NCBI RefSeq assembly: GCF_040327995.1
Contig: NZ_JBEPIJ010000003.1
Coordinates: forward strand, 62,001-126,000
DNA length: 64,000 nt
Direction: 5' to 3'
From: Solimonas thermocellulolyticum
GTDB taxonomy: Bacteria > Pseudomonadota > Gammaproteobacteria > Nevskiales > Nevskiaceae
Made by a program: the position numbers and the translations under genes. The notes under the pieces were generated by a model. It had not been told where the DNA came from. It saw only the letters and a program-made list of their open reading frames with translations, and did not search any database. The stretch's first letter is position 1; the number at the start of each line of letters is the position of its first letter. This document shows positions 1 through 7,832 of this stretch, in pieces.

Positions 1-504
1 GGCGTCATCGCCTGTCCGACCGAGGCAGTCTGGGGCTTGTCGTGCGACCCGCTCGACCGCCACGCGGTGCTGCGTCTGCTCGATCTCAAGCAGCGTGACT
101 GGCGCAAGGGCCTGATCCTGGTCGCCGCCGCTTTCGACGATCTGCCCGACTTCGTCGAGCTGCCGTCGCACAACGCAATGAAACGCGCGACCGCGACCTG
201 GCCGGGGCCGGCCACCTGGATCTTCCCCGCAGCGCCCGATGCGCCGCGCTGGCTCACCGGCGAGCACGACGGCATCGCCGTGCGCGTGACCGCGCATCCG
301 CTGCTGCGCGCGCTGTGCGAACGCTTCGGCCCCCTGGTGTCGACCAGCGCCAACCGTAGCGGCCGACCGCCGGCGCGTTCGATCACCGAGGTGCGGCTGC
401 AATTCCGTGACACGCTCGACGCCATCGTGCCCGGCGCGCTCGGTGGTCTGGCCAAGCCGACCACGATCCGCGACGTACAGACCGGGCACATCCTGCGCCG
501 ATGA
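1..504 (+). CDS. tsaC: Threonylcarbamoyl-AMP synthase TsaC (Sua5/YciO/YrdC family), 5' end missing
   Basis: The open frame runs in from the window edge, so the N-terminus and start codon are not visible; about 167 residues remain. The family makes threonylcarbamoyl-AMP from threonine, bicarbonate and ATP, the first step of the t6A37 tRNA modification, in the cytoplasm. Visible family signatures are the early PTEAVWGL stretch and the C-terminal STSANRSG motif, which lines the nucleotide/threonine site. The protein stops soon after this motif, so it is the short TsaC type without the extra Sua5 domain. Its TGA overlaps the ATG of hemF (ATGA), which suggests co-translation. A TTG at 37 lies inside the conserved domain and is not the start. 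Confidence 0.9.
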   Translation, partial: GVIACPTEAVWGLSCDPLDRHAVLRLLDLKQRDWRKGLILVAAAFDDLPDFVELPSHNAMKRATATWPGPATWIFPAAPDAPRWLTGEHDGIAVRVTAHPLLRALCERFGPLVSTSANRSGRPPARSITEVRLQFRDTLDAIVPGALGGLAKPTTIRDVQTGHILRR

Positions 505-1418
505 GCGCGATCGACGCCGCCGCCGTCGAAACCTATCTGTGCGCGCTGCAGACCCGTATCTGCGATGCGCTGTCGGCGATCGACGGTGGTGCGTTTGCGA
601 CCGACGACTGGCGCAAGCCCGCCGACAGCCCGCTGCAGGGGCGCGGATGCACGCGCGTGCTCAGCGACGGCGCGGTGTTCGAGCGTGCCGGGGTTGCGTT
701 TTCGGACGTGAGCGGCGCGCGCCTGCCGCCCTCGGCCTCACAGAGCCGACCGGAACTGGTCGGCCGCGCGTTCCGCGCGATGGGCGTGTCGCTGGTGATC
801 CATCCGCGCAATCCGCACGTGCCGACCGCGCACGCCAACGTGCGCTTCTTCGTCGCCGATGAGCCGGGCCAGACGCCGGTGTGGTGGTTCGGCGGCGGCT
901 TCGACCTCACGCCCTACTACGGCTACGACGAGGACGCCCGCCACTGGCACGCCGCTGCGCGCGACGCCTGCGCGCCGTTCGGCGCGCACGTGTACCCGCG
1001 GCTCAAACGATGGTGCGACGAGTATTTCTTTCTCAAGCACCGCCTCGAGCCGCGCGGCATCGGCGGCTTGTTCTTCGACGACTGGCGCGAGGGCGGCTTC
1101 GATGCGAGCTTCGCACTGATGCGCAGCGTCGGCGATCACTTCCTGCCGGCCTATGTGCCGATCGTCGAGCGGCGCCGGCACACGCCTTACGGCGAGCGCG
1201 AGCGCGACTGGCAGCTCTACCGGCGCGGGCGCTACGTCGAGTTCAATCTGGTCTGGGACCGCGGAACGCTGTTCGGCCTGCAGTCCGGCGGCCGCACCGA
1301 ATCGATCTTGATGTCGATGCCGCCGCTCGCCGCCTGGCGCTACGACTACGCGCCGGAGCCGGGCTCGCCCGAGGCCGAGCTGTGCGAGCGCTATCTCAAG
1401 CCGCGGGACTGGGTCTAG
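501..1418 (+). CDS. hemF: Oxygen-dependent coproporphyrinogen-III oxidase
   Basis: A 305-residue cytoplasmic enzyme of haem synthesis; it oxidatively decarboxylates coproporphyrinogen III to protoporphyrinogen IX using O2. The length matches the E. coli enzyme (299 residues). Conserved blocks are HPRNPHVPTAHANVRFF (residues 101-117) and WWFGGGFDLTPYY (128-140), both typical of HemF and absent from the radical-SAM HemN. The start ATG overlaps the tsaC stop by four bases, so the two are probably one transcript. The next gene, oxyR, is 93 bp downstream. The choice of the oxygen-using isoenzyme fits an aerobic or facultative host. Confidence 0.97.
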   Translation: MSAIDAAAVETYLCALQTRICDALSAIDGGAFATDDWRKPADSPLQGRGCTRVLSDGAVFERAGVAFSDVSGARLPPSASQSRPELVGRAFRAMGVSLVIHPRNPHVPTAHANVRFFVADEPGQTPVWWFGGGFDLTPYYGYDEDARHWHAAARDACAPFGAHVYPRLKRWCDEYFFLKHRLEPRGIGGLFFDDWREGGFDASFALMRSVGDHFLPAYVPIVERRRHTPYGERERDWQLYRRGRYVEFNLVWDRGTLFGLQSGGRTESILMSMPPLAAWRYDYAPEPGSPEAELCERYLKPRDWV

Positions 1419-1511
1419 ACCAGACAGCGGCTGCAGCTCGCGGCTTGCAGGGCGGGGGCCTGCTTTGCTGTCACCGGCAGACTGCAACCGCCGTTGTTCT
1501 AAACTCGACCC

Positions 1512-2447
1512 ATGACCCTGACCGAACTGCGATATCTCGTGAACCTCGACAAGGAGCGGCACTTCGGCCGCGCCGCGGAGCGCTCCTTCGTCTCGCAGCC
1601 GACGCTGTCGGTCGCACTCAAGAAGCTCGAGGACGAGCTCGGCGTGATCCTGTTCGAGCGCAATCGCGGCGAGGCGCGGCCGACGCCGGTCGGCGAGCGC
1701 ATCATCGCGCAGGCGCGGCGCGTGCTGTCGGAGGCGCGGCTGATCGAGGATCTGGCGCGCGACGGCCGCGACGAGATCACCGGACCGCTGCGCCTGGGCG
1801 CGATCTACACCGTCGGCCCCTATCTGTTGCCGAGCCTGGTGCCGCTGCTGCGCCAGCGTGCGCCGCAGATGCCGCTCATCATCGAGGAGAACTTCACCGC
1901 CAAGCTGCTGGAGCAGTTGCGCGACAACGAGCTGGACGTGATCCTGGTCGCGCTGCCGGTGGATCTCAATGGCCTGCTGGCCTGGCCGGTCTACGACGAG
2001 GACTTCGTCGTCGTCATGCCGCCGGATCATCACTGGGCGCACACGGCGAAGATTCCGGCCAAGCAGCTCGCCGGCGAAAAGCTGCTGCTGCTCGGCCCCG
2101 GACATTGTTTCCGTGAGCAGGTGATCGAGGTCTGCCCGAAGTGTGTCGACGCCGACGCCGACGGCCCCAAGCCGCAGACCGGTAGCTCGTTGGAGACGAT
2201 CCGCCACATGGTCGTCAGCGGGCTGGGCATCACCGTGCTGCCGCGCTCCTCGGTCGAGAATCGCCCCGAGGACAGCCTGCTGGTGTCGCGGCCCTTCGTG
2301 CCGCCGGCGCCGACGCGGCGCATCGCCTTGGTTTGGCGCAAGACCTTCCCGCGGCGCAAGGCGATCGGGCTGCTGCGCGATACGATTCTCGAATCCGGCA
2401 TCAAGGGCGTGACGATGCTGCCGGACGCGGACGCGCCGGGCGAATGA
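1512..2447 (+). CDS. oxyR: Hydrogen-peroxide-sensing LysR-type regulator OxyR
   Basis: A 311-residue LysR regulator with an N-terminal winged helix-turn-helix (about residues 1-60) and a periplasmic-binding-protein-like sensor domain. The redox pair sits in GHCFREQVIEVCPKC: counting from the chosen ATG gives Cys199 and Cys208, the same numbers as in E. coli OxyR, which also supports the start. A third cysteine at 211 makes a CPKC motif. In the family, peroxide oxidises Cys199 to form a disulfide with Cys208 and activates catalase, ahpCF and dps promoters; a dps gene lies at 55.5 kb. No Shine-Dalgarno is visible, and a TAAACT hexamer (1500-1505) lies only 6 bp before the ATG, so the transcript may be leaderless. 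Confidence 0.95.
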   Translation: MTLTELRYLVNLDKERHFGRAAERSFVSQPTLSVALKKLEDELGVILFERNRGEARPTPVGERIIAQARRVLSEARLIEDLARDGRDEITGPLRLGAIYTVGPYLLPSLVPLLRQRAPQMPLIIEENFTAKLLEQLRDNELDVILVALPVDLNGLLAWPVYDEDFVVVMPPDHHWAHTAKIPAKQLAGEKLLLLGPGHCFREQVIEVCPKCVDADADGPKPQTGSSLETIRHMVVSGLGITVLPRSSVENRPEDSLLVSRPFVPPAPTRRIALVWRKTFPRRKAIGLLRDTILESGIKGVTMLPDADAPGE

Positions 2448-2456
2448 AAGCGCCGC

Positions 2457-3251
2457 TCAGCCGAGCGACAGCCGGGCGCCGACGAGCAGCAGCAGCAGCG
2501 CGAATCCGCGTTTGAGCATCCCTGCCGGCAGACGATGCGCGAGCCGCACGCCGAGCGGCGCGCACAGCACGCTGGCCGCCGCCAAGGCGATGAAGGCGCT
2601 CAGGCTGACATAACCGAGATGCGGCGCCGGCACGCCCGGCGCGTGCCAGCCGGCGACCATGAAGCCGAGCGCGCCGGCCCATGCGATGGGGATGCCGCCG
2701 GCGGCTGCGCTGCCGACGGCGCGGAGCACCGGCAGTCCGCGCGCACTCAGGTATGGCACGCTCAGCGAGCCGCCGCCGATGCCGACCAGCGCCGACAACA
2801 GGCCGATCGCAGCGCCGGCACAGACGAGCTCGATCGACCCGGCGCGCAAGCCCGCCGTGCACGCACTGCCGTGCCGCGGCAGGCTCATCTGCACGGCGAC
2901 CAGGATCGCGCCGATGCCGACGATGCGCCGCAAGACCTGGCCGCTGAGCGCGTCGGCGACGAAGGCGCCGGCGAGCGCCCCGAGCGCAAGGCCCGGGGCG
3001 AAGTGCCGCAGCGCCGGCCAGTCCACGGCGCCACGACGATGATGGGCCAGCGTCGAGGCGATCGAGGTGGCCGCGATCACCGCCAGCGAGGTGCCGATCG
3101 CCACCTGCATGAAAACGTCTTCGGGCACGCCCTGCAGCGGCAGCACCAGAGCCAGCGCCGGCACCATGATCAGGCCGCCGCCGACACCGAACAGCCCGGC
3201 GAGCACACCGGCGAACGCGCCGGTGCCCAGGAAGATCAGCCACTGCTCCAT
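2457..3251 (-). CDS. TauE/SafE (TSUP) family membrane permease
   Basis: A 264-residue inner-membrane protein of the TSUP family, whose members move sulfite, sulfoacetate, sulfolactate or related organosulfur anions; the substrate here cannot be read from sequence. It shows the internal duplication of the family: a glycine-rich GLFGVGGGLIMVP near residue 20 and its counterpart ALVGIGGGSLSVPYL in the second half, each starting a block of hydrophobic segments (about eight in total). I start at ATG 3251 because an AGGAG ribosome site lies about 9 bp upstream; the longer frame to 3386 adds a charged, non-membrane stretch. It converges with oxyR and is divergent from slt. Confidence 0.88.
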   Translation of the reverse strand: MEQWLIFLGTGAFAGVLAGLFGVGGGLIMVPALALVLPLQGVPEDVFMQVAIGTSLAVIAATSIASTLAHHRRGAVDWPALRHFAPGLALGALAGAFVADALSGQVLRRIVGIGAILVAVQMSLPRHGSACTAGLRAGSIELVCAGAAIGLLSALVGIGGGSLSVPYLSARGLPVLRAVGSAAAGGIPIAWAGALGFMVAGWHAPGVPAPHLGYVSLSAFIALAAASVLCAPLGVRLAHRLPAGMLKRGFALLLLLVGARLSLG

Positions 3252-3320
3252 CGTCGGCAAGCTCCTGCGGCGGGCGTGTTCGGGCGGGTCGACTACAATG
3301 CGGCGCGCGCATCCTACCCG

Positions 3321-5255
3321 ATGATGAAGCGGATCCCTTCCCTGCTGCTGCTCGGTGTGCTCGCATCGCTGCCCGGCTTTGCGCACGGTGCCGATGTCCG
3401 CGCACAGTTTCGCGCGGCGCTCGATGCCGCCGAGCGCGGCGTCGTGGCGAGTGCGGCGGACAGCGCGGCGCTGCGCGACTACCTGCTATACCCGGATCTG
3501 CAGGGCGCGCGTCTTTTGGCGCAGCTGCGTCAATCCCCGGCACCGGCGCTCGATCGCGCGATCGCCGCCTTCCTCGCCGGGCAGCCGACCCTGCCGGTGA
3601 GTGCCGAGCTGCGTCGTGCCTGGCTGCTGAGCCTGGCCGAACGCGGCCTGTGGCACGACTACCTGCGCCACTACGAGGCCGACGCCGCGACGCCCGATCT
3701 GGTCTGCCACCACTACCAGGCGCGCATCGCCACCGAAACGCAGACGCAGCTTCTCGCCGACCAGTTGCGCGACTTCTGGCAGGACGCGGCGCAGATGCCG
3801 CAGTCCTGCGCAGCGCCGTTCGACTGGCTCAAGACCCAAGGGCGGCTGACGCCGGATGCGATCGAGCGTCGCGCGCGCAAGGCGCTGGCTAACGGCAACG
3901 TCGAGCTCGCCTCGTGGCTGATCCGCGGCCTGCCGCCAGAACGCGCCGCGCCGCTGCGGCAATGGGTATCGCTGCTGCGCGATCCGGCCGCGGCGCTCGA
4001 GCGTCTGGCCGCGGATCCGAAAGCCCCGATCGAATTCGCTGCCGTCGAGGCCGCCTTCGCGCGGCTGTCGCCGCGCCGCCCGAGCCTGGCCGCGGCCCGC
4101 CTGCGCGCCCTCGGCCGCGAGCGCTTCGGCGCCGGCGAATACGCCGAGTTGCAGCGCTGGGTCGCGCTCGGCTTGTCGTGGGACCGCGACGCCGATGCGC
4201 TGGCCTGGTTCCAGGTGCTGCCCGAGTCCCATGCCGACGCGCGCGTGCACGAGTGGCGCGTGCGTGCCGCGCTGTGGCAGCGCCGCTTCGATCTGGCGTC
4301 GACCTGGCTGCAGGCGATGCCCCCGGCCATGGCGGCCGAACAGCGCTGGACCTACTGGCGCGCGCGCAGCGCAGAACTGCTCGGACACGTCGCAGAGGCA
4401 CGGCCGATCTACGAGCGCCTGTCCGCGGAAAACGGCTACCACGGCCTGCTCGCCGCCTGGCGCCTGCAGCGTCCGTACCGGCCTTCGCCGCGGGCGTTCA
4501 CCGACGACCTGATCGTGCAGAGCGAGCTGCTCGAACGCCGCGAAGTGCAGCGCGCACGCGAACTCTTGCTCGCCGAGCGCGACCGCTGGGCGCACATCGA
4601 ATGGCGCCGCGCGACTGTCGATCTCGATGCCGCACACAAGCTCCAGGCCGCGCGTCTGGCTTCGCACTGGGGCTGGCACGTGCAGGCGGTCAGCCTGCTC
4701 GCCGCGCTCGACATCCACGACCTGTTCGAGCTCAGCTATCCCGATCCTTACGCCGAGCCGATCCGGCGCCACGCGCGCGCGCTCGGCGTGCCCGCGGAGG
4801 TGATCTACGGCGTCATGCGCCAGGAAAGCCTGTTCGATCCGCGCGCGGTCTCGCCGTCGAACGCTTACGGGCTGATGCAGCTGCTGCTGCCGACGGCCCG
4901 CGAGGTGGCGCGCCGGCGCGGCGACCCGCGCCCGGATCGCGAGGATCTGATGCAGCCTTCGATCAACATTCCCCTCGGCGCCAGCTATCTGCGCGAGCTG
5001 CACACGCGCTTCGGCGGCCAGTGGCTGTTGGCCTTGGCCGGCTACAACGCCGGCCCCAATGCGGTCAGGCGCTGGCTGCCGCAGCCGCCGCTGCCGGCGA
5101 CCATCGAGCCGGACATCTGGATCGAGAACATCCCGTTCAACCAGACGCGCGGCTACGTGCAGAAAGTGTTGTGGCACATCGCCGTGCACCGCTGGCGCGA
5201 CGGCGGCGAGCCGCAGACGCCGGCACAGTGGTTGCAACCGGTGCGCGCGCGGTGA
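3321..5255 (+). CDS. slt: Soluble lytic murein transglycosylase (Slt70 type)
   Basis: A 645-residue periplasmic enzyme that cleaves the MurNAc-GlcNAc bond of peptidoglycan and leaves a 1,6-anhydro end. The first 25 residues form a signal peptide (MMKRIP, then a leucine-rich core, cleavage near HGA-AD). Residues about 30-460 are the alpha-helical superhelix of the Slt70 family. The C-terminal catalytic domain contains IYGVMRQESLFDP, with the catalytic Glu at residue 502, then NAYGLMQLLLPTA and ALAGYNAGPNAVRRW. The start is ATG 3321 or the adjacent ATG 3324; a long open extension upstream has no protein features. The stop overlaps the GTG of cca. A TACAAT hexamer lies at 3293-3298. Confidence 0.94.
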   Translation: MMKRIPSLLLLGVLASLPGFAHGADVRAQFRAALDAAERGVVASAADSAALRDYLLYPDLQGARLLAQLRQSPAPALDRAIAAFLAGQPTLPVSAELRRAWLLSLAERGLWHDYLRHYEADAATPDLVCHHYQARIATETQTQLLADQLRDFWQDAAQMPQSCAAPFDWLKTQGRLTPDAIERRARKALANGNVELASWLIRGLPPERAAPLRQWVSLLRDPAAALERLAADPKAPIEFAAVEAAFARLSPRRPSLAAARLRALGRERFGAGEYAELQRWVALGLSWDRDADALAWFQVLPESHADARVHEWRVRAALWQRRFDLASTWLQAMPPAMAAEQRWTYWRARSAELLGHVAEARPIYERLSAENGYHGLLAAWRLQRPYRPSPRAFTDDLIVQSELLERREVQRARELLLAERDRWAHIEWRRATVDLDAAHKLQAARLASHWGWHVQAVSLLAALDIHDLFELSYPDPYAEPIRRHARALGVPAEVIYGVMRQESLFDPRAVSPSNAYGLMQLLLPTAREVARRRGDPRPDREDLMQPSINIPLGASYLRELHTRFGGQWLLALAGYNAGPNAVRRWLPQPPLPATIEPDIWIENIPFNQTRGYVQKVLWHIAVHRWRDGGEPQTPAQWLQPVRAR

Positions 5256-6526
5256 TCAAGCGCTACCTCGTCGGCGGCGCCGTGCGCGACCGTCTGCTCG
5301 GCCTGCCGCCGGCCGAGCGCGACTGGGTCGTCGTCGGTGCGACGCCGGACGAGATGCGCGCGGCCGGTTACCAGCCGGTTGGTCAGGACTTCCCGGTGTT
5401 CCTGCACCCTGAAACCCGGGAGGAACACGCGCTGGCGCGCACCGAGCGCAAGACGGCGCCGGGCTACCGCGGCTTCGTCTTCCACGCCGATCCCGACGTC
5501 AGCCTCGAAGACGATCTGCGCCGGCGCGATCTGACCATCAACGCGATCGCCCAGGACGAGGACGGCAAGCTGATCGACCCTTACGGCGGATGCGCCGATC
5601 TCGACGCACGCGTGCTGCGCCACGTCTCCGCGGCCTTCGTCGAGGACCCGGTGCGGGTGCTGCGCGTCGCCCGCCTGCACGCGCGCTTCGCGCCGCTGGG
5701 CTTTCGCGTCGCCGACGAAACCCTGGCGCTGATGCGCGCGATGGTCGACGGCGGCGAGGTCGACCATCTGGTGCCCGAGCGCGTATGGAAGGAAATGAGC
5801 CGTGCGCTGATGCTCGAACGCCCCAGCGTGTTCTTCGAGACCTTGCGCGCCTGCGGCGCGCTCGCGCGCATCCTGCCGGAGGTCGATGCGCTGTTCGGCG
5901 TGCCGCAGCGCGCCGACTATCACCCGGAAGTCGACACCGGCGTGCACACGCTGATGTGCGTCGACGCCGCCGCGCGCGCCGATGCGCCGCTCGTGGTGCG
6001 CTACGCCGCGCTGGTCCACGATCTGGGCAAGGGCGTGACACCGCGCGACGAATGGCCCTCGCACAAGCAGCACGAGCATCGCGGCGTGCCGCTGGTCGCG
6101 CGCGTCAGCGAGCGCCTGCGCGTGCCCGCCCTGCTGCGCGAGGTCGCCGTCGTGCACACACGCGAACATCTCAACGTACACCGCGCGCGCGAGCTCAAGG
6201 CATCGACGCTGCACGACTTGCTCGAACGTCTCGGTGCGCTGCGCCAGCCGGATCGCTTCGCCCTCATCCTGCAAGCCTGCGAGGCCGATGCGCGCGGGCG
6301 CCTCGGCTTCGAGGACAGCGCATACCCGCAGACCGATTATCTGCGCGCGGCGGCCGCGATCGCGCGCGGACCAAAGGCGCGGGATATCCTCGCGCTCGGG
6401 CACCGCGGCGCGGCGGTGGGCGCGATCCTGCGGTCACGACGGATCGAGGCGCTGCGGCGGTGGATGGCGCGCCAGAGGCCGAGCCCGAGCAGCGGTGACG
6501 GACCCGATCCCGGCGCAACGGAGTGA
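5252..6526 (+). CDS. cca: Multifunctional CCA tRNA nucleotidyltransferase
   Basis: A 424-residue class II CCA-adding enzyme that builds or repairs the 3' CCA of tRNAs. The N-terminal nucleotidyltransferase has GGAVRDRLLG (residues 8-17), ERDWVVVGA, LARTERK and RRRDLTINAIAQD. A C-terminal HD domain has His256-Asp257 in HDLGKG, followed by HKQHEHRG; in the E. coli enzyme this domain adds phosphatase and phosphodiesterase activity. The start is a GTG overlapping the slt stop (GTGA), and MIKRYLVGGAVRD matches the usual N-terminus. CorA starts 4 bp after the stop, so slt, cca and the channel gene look like one operon. Confidence 0.95.
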   Translation: MIKRYLVGGAVRDRLLGLPPAERDWVVVGATPDEMRAAGYQPVGQDFPVFLHPETREEHALARTERKTAPGYRGFVFHADPDVSLEDDLRRRDLTINAIAQDEDGKLIDPYGGCADLDARVLRHVSAAFVEDPVRVLRVARLHARFAPLGFRVADETLALMRAMVDGGEVDHLVPERVWKEMSRALMLERPSVFFETLRACGALARILPEVDALFGVPQRADYHPEVDTGVHTLMCVDAAARADAPLVVRYAALVHDLGKGVTPRDEWPSHKQHEHRGVPLVARVSERLRVPALLREVAVVHTREHLNVHRARELKASTLHDLLERLGALRQPDRFALILQACEADARGRLGFEDSAYPQTDYLRAAAAIARGPKARDILALGHRGAAVGAILRSRRIEALRRWMARQRPSPSSGDGPDPGATE

Positions 6527-6530
6527 ATGC

Positions 6531-7496
6531 ATGATCCGGCTCTTTCGTATCGACGACGGTGCCGTGCAGCCCCTCGAATGCGGCGCCGATGCGCTAGAGG
6601 CTCACATCGAGCAGGCACACTGGATCGACGCGCAGGCCCCGGACGAGGGTGAGCGCGCCCTGCTCCAGCGCCTGCTGCAGGTCGATCTGCCCGATGCCGA
6701 CGAGGTCGACGAGATCGAGCCCTCGGCGCGCTGCTTCTGCGATCCGGCGGGAATTCACGTCTATTCGCTGTATCTGGCGGTCAGCGAGGGACGGCACCGT
6801 CTGGTCACCGTCGCCTGCATCCTGCAGAGCCGGCGGCTGATCACGATACGCGACGAGGAACTGGCCGATTTCCGCCTGCTGCGCATGCGCATACGCCGCC
6901 GACAGATCGCCGCGGCGTCGCCCGCCGATCTATTGATGACACTGCTCGAGCAGAAAGTCGAAAACCATGCCGACATGCTCGAAGACCAGCATCGCGAACT
7001 CGAACGCGTGAGCCAGACCGTCCTCGAAGACCGTCACGCCGATCTGGGCGCCGCCATCGCCCGGCTCGCGCATCTGGAGGACAGCAACGGCAAGGTGCGG
7101 CTGTGCCTGATGGACACGCAGCGTGATCTGTCATTTCTGCTGCGGCATCTCGATCAGGGTGCCGCGCGCGTCGACGCCATGCGCGAAACGATTCGAGACG
7201 TCGAGACGCTGATGTCGCACACCACGTTTTTGTTCGACAAGATCAACTTCCTGATGGACTCGACGCAGGGCTTCATCAACATCGAACAGAATCAGATCAT
7301 CAAGATCTTCTCGATCGCCGCGGTCGTGTTCCTACCGCCGACCCTGGTGGCCAGCATCTACGGCATGAACTTCGACCACATGCCCGAGCTCAAGTGGCTG
7401 CTGGGCTATCCGTGGGCGCTGGGCTTGATGCTGTTGTCGGGTATCGCCCCGTATCTCTATTTCAAGCGCAAGGGCTGGTTGCGGCGATCGCGTTGA
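6531..7496 (+). CDS. corA: CorA-family divalent-cation channel
   Basis: A 321-residue protein with the architecture of CorA: an N-terminal cytoplasmic alpha/beta domain, a long charged coiled helix (about residues 130-265) and two C-terminal membrane segments. The first membrane helix ends in YGMNF, with the Gly-Met-Asn selectivity motif at residues 278-280, followed by an acidic loop (DHMPEL) and the second helix; the tail is basic (FKRKGWLRRSR). The family forms homopentameric Mg2+ (also Co2+/Ni2+) channels in the inner membrane. It starts 4 bp after cca. No Mg2+ riboswitch-like leader is possible in this spacing, so any regulation would be through the upstream promoter. Confidence 0.92.
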   Translation: MIRLFRIDDGAVQPLECGADALEAHIEQAHWIDAQAPDEGERALLQRLLQVDLPDADEVDEIEPSARCFCDPAGIHVYSLYLAVSEGRHRLVTVACILQSRRLITIRDEELADFRLLRMRIRRRQIAAASPADLLMTLLEQKVENHADMLEDQHRELERVSQTVLEDRHADLGAAIARLAHLEDSNGKVRLCLMDTQRDLSFLLRHLDQGAARVDAMRETIRDVETLMSHTTFLFDKINFLMDSTQGFINIEQNQIIKIFSIAAVVFLPPTLVASIYGMNFDHMPELKWLLGYPWALGLMLLSGIAPYLYFKRKGWLRRSR

Positions 7497-7593
7497 GCCG
7501 GGGTGCAGGCGGCGCCTTGACCCGTGCCGATGCCCGCACGCGCCGCCCGTTTTGGGCGCGACGTCCTGTCGAGAGCCAGGCGGCTGGCTTGGC

Positions 7594-7670
7594 TGGTGGG
7601 CCCGCTCGGACTTGAACCGAGAACCAAAGCATTATGAGTGCTCTGCTCTAACCGATTGAGCTACAGGCCC
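7594..7670 (-). tRNA. ileX: tRNA with CAU anticodon, probably tRNA-Ile2 (lysidine type)
   Basis: Read on the minus strand, the 77 bases fold as a complete cloverleaf with encoded CCA. The acceptor is GGGCCTG paired with CGGGCCC, the anticodon stem is GAGCA/TGCTT around loop CTCATAA (anticodon CAT), and the T-arm is CTCGG TTCAAGT CCGAG. Anticodon CAU can mean initiator Met, elongator Met or Ile2. A 1-72 G-C pair excludes an initiator. Acceptor pairs C4-G69 and C5-G68 are the positive signals for TilS, whereas E. coli elongator tRNA-Met has U-A and A-U there. I therefore favour Ile2, which reads AUA after lysidine modification; elongator Met remains possible. Confidence 0.85.
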
Positions 7671-7832
7671 TTTCACTGACCGCGGCGCGCTGCGCCGGCG
7701 GATCTGCGCGGCCATTTTAGCCTTGCGGCGGCTGGCGGCGGCGGGGGGGCGTCGGCGTCGAAGCTGGGGCTAGAATGCGGCCGTGGCCCAGCCGGACGTC
7801 AGCGTCGTCTGGCCGGGCGTAGGACGCCGGGT

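Noticed and set aside
2535..3320. N-terminal extension of slt by about 260 codons
   Set aside because: The extension lies antisense to the TauE/SafE gene and is Arg/His-rich; the signal peptide begins exactly at ATG 3321.
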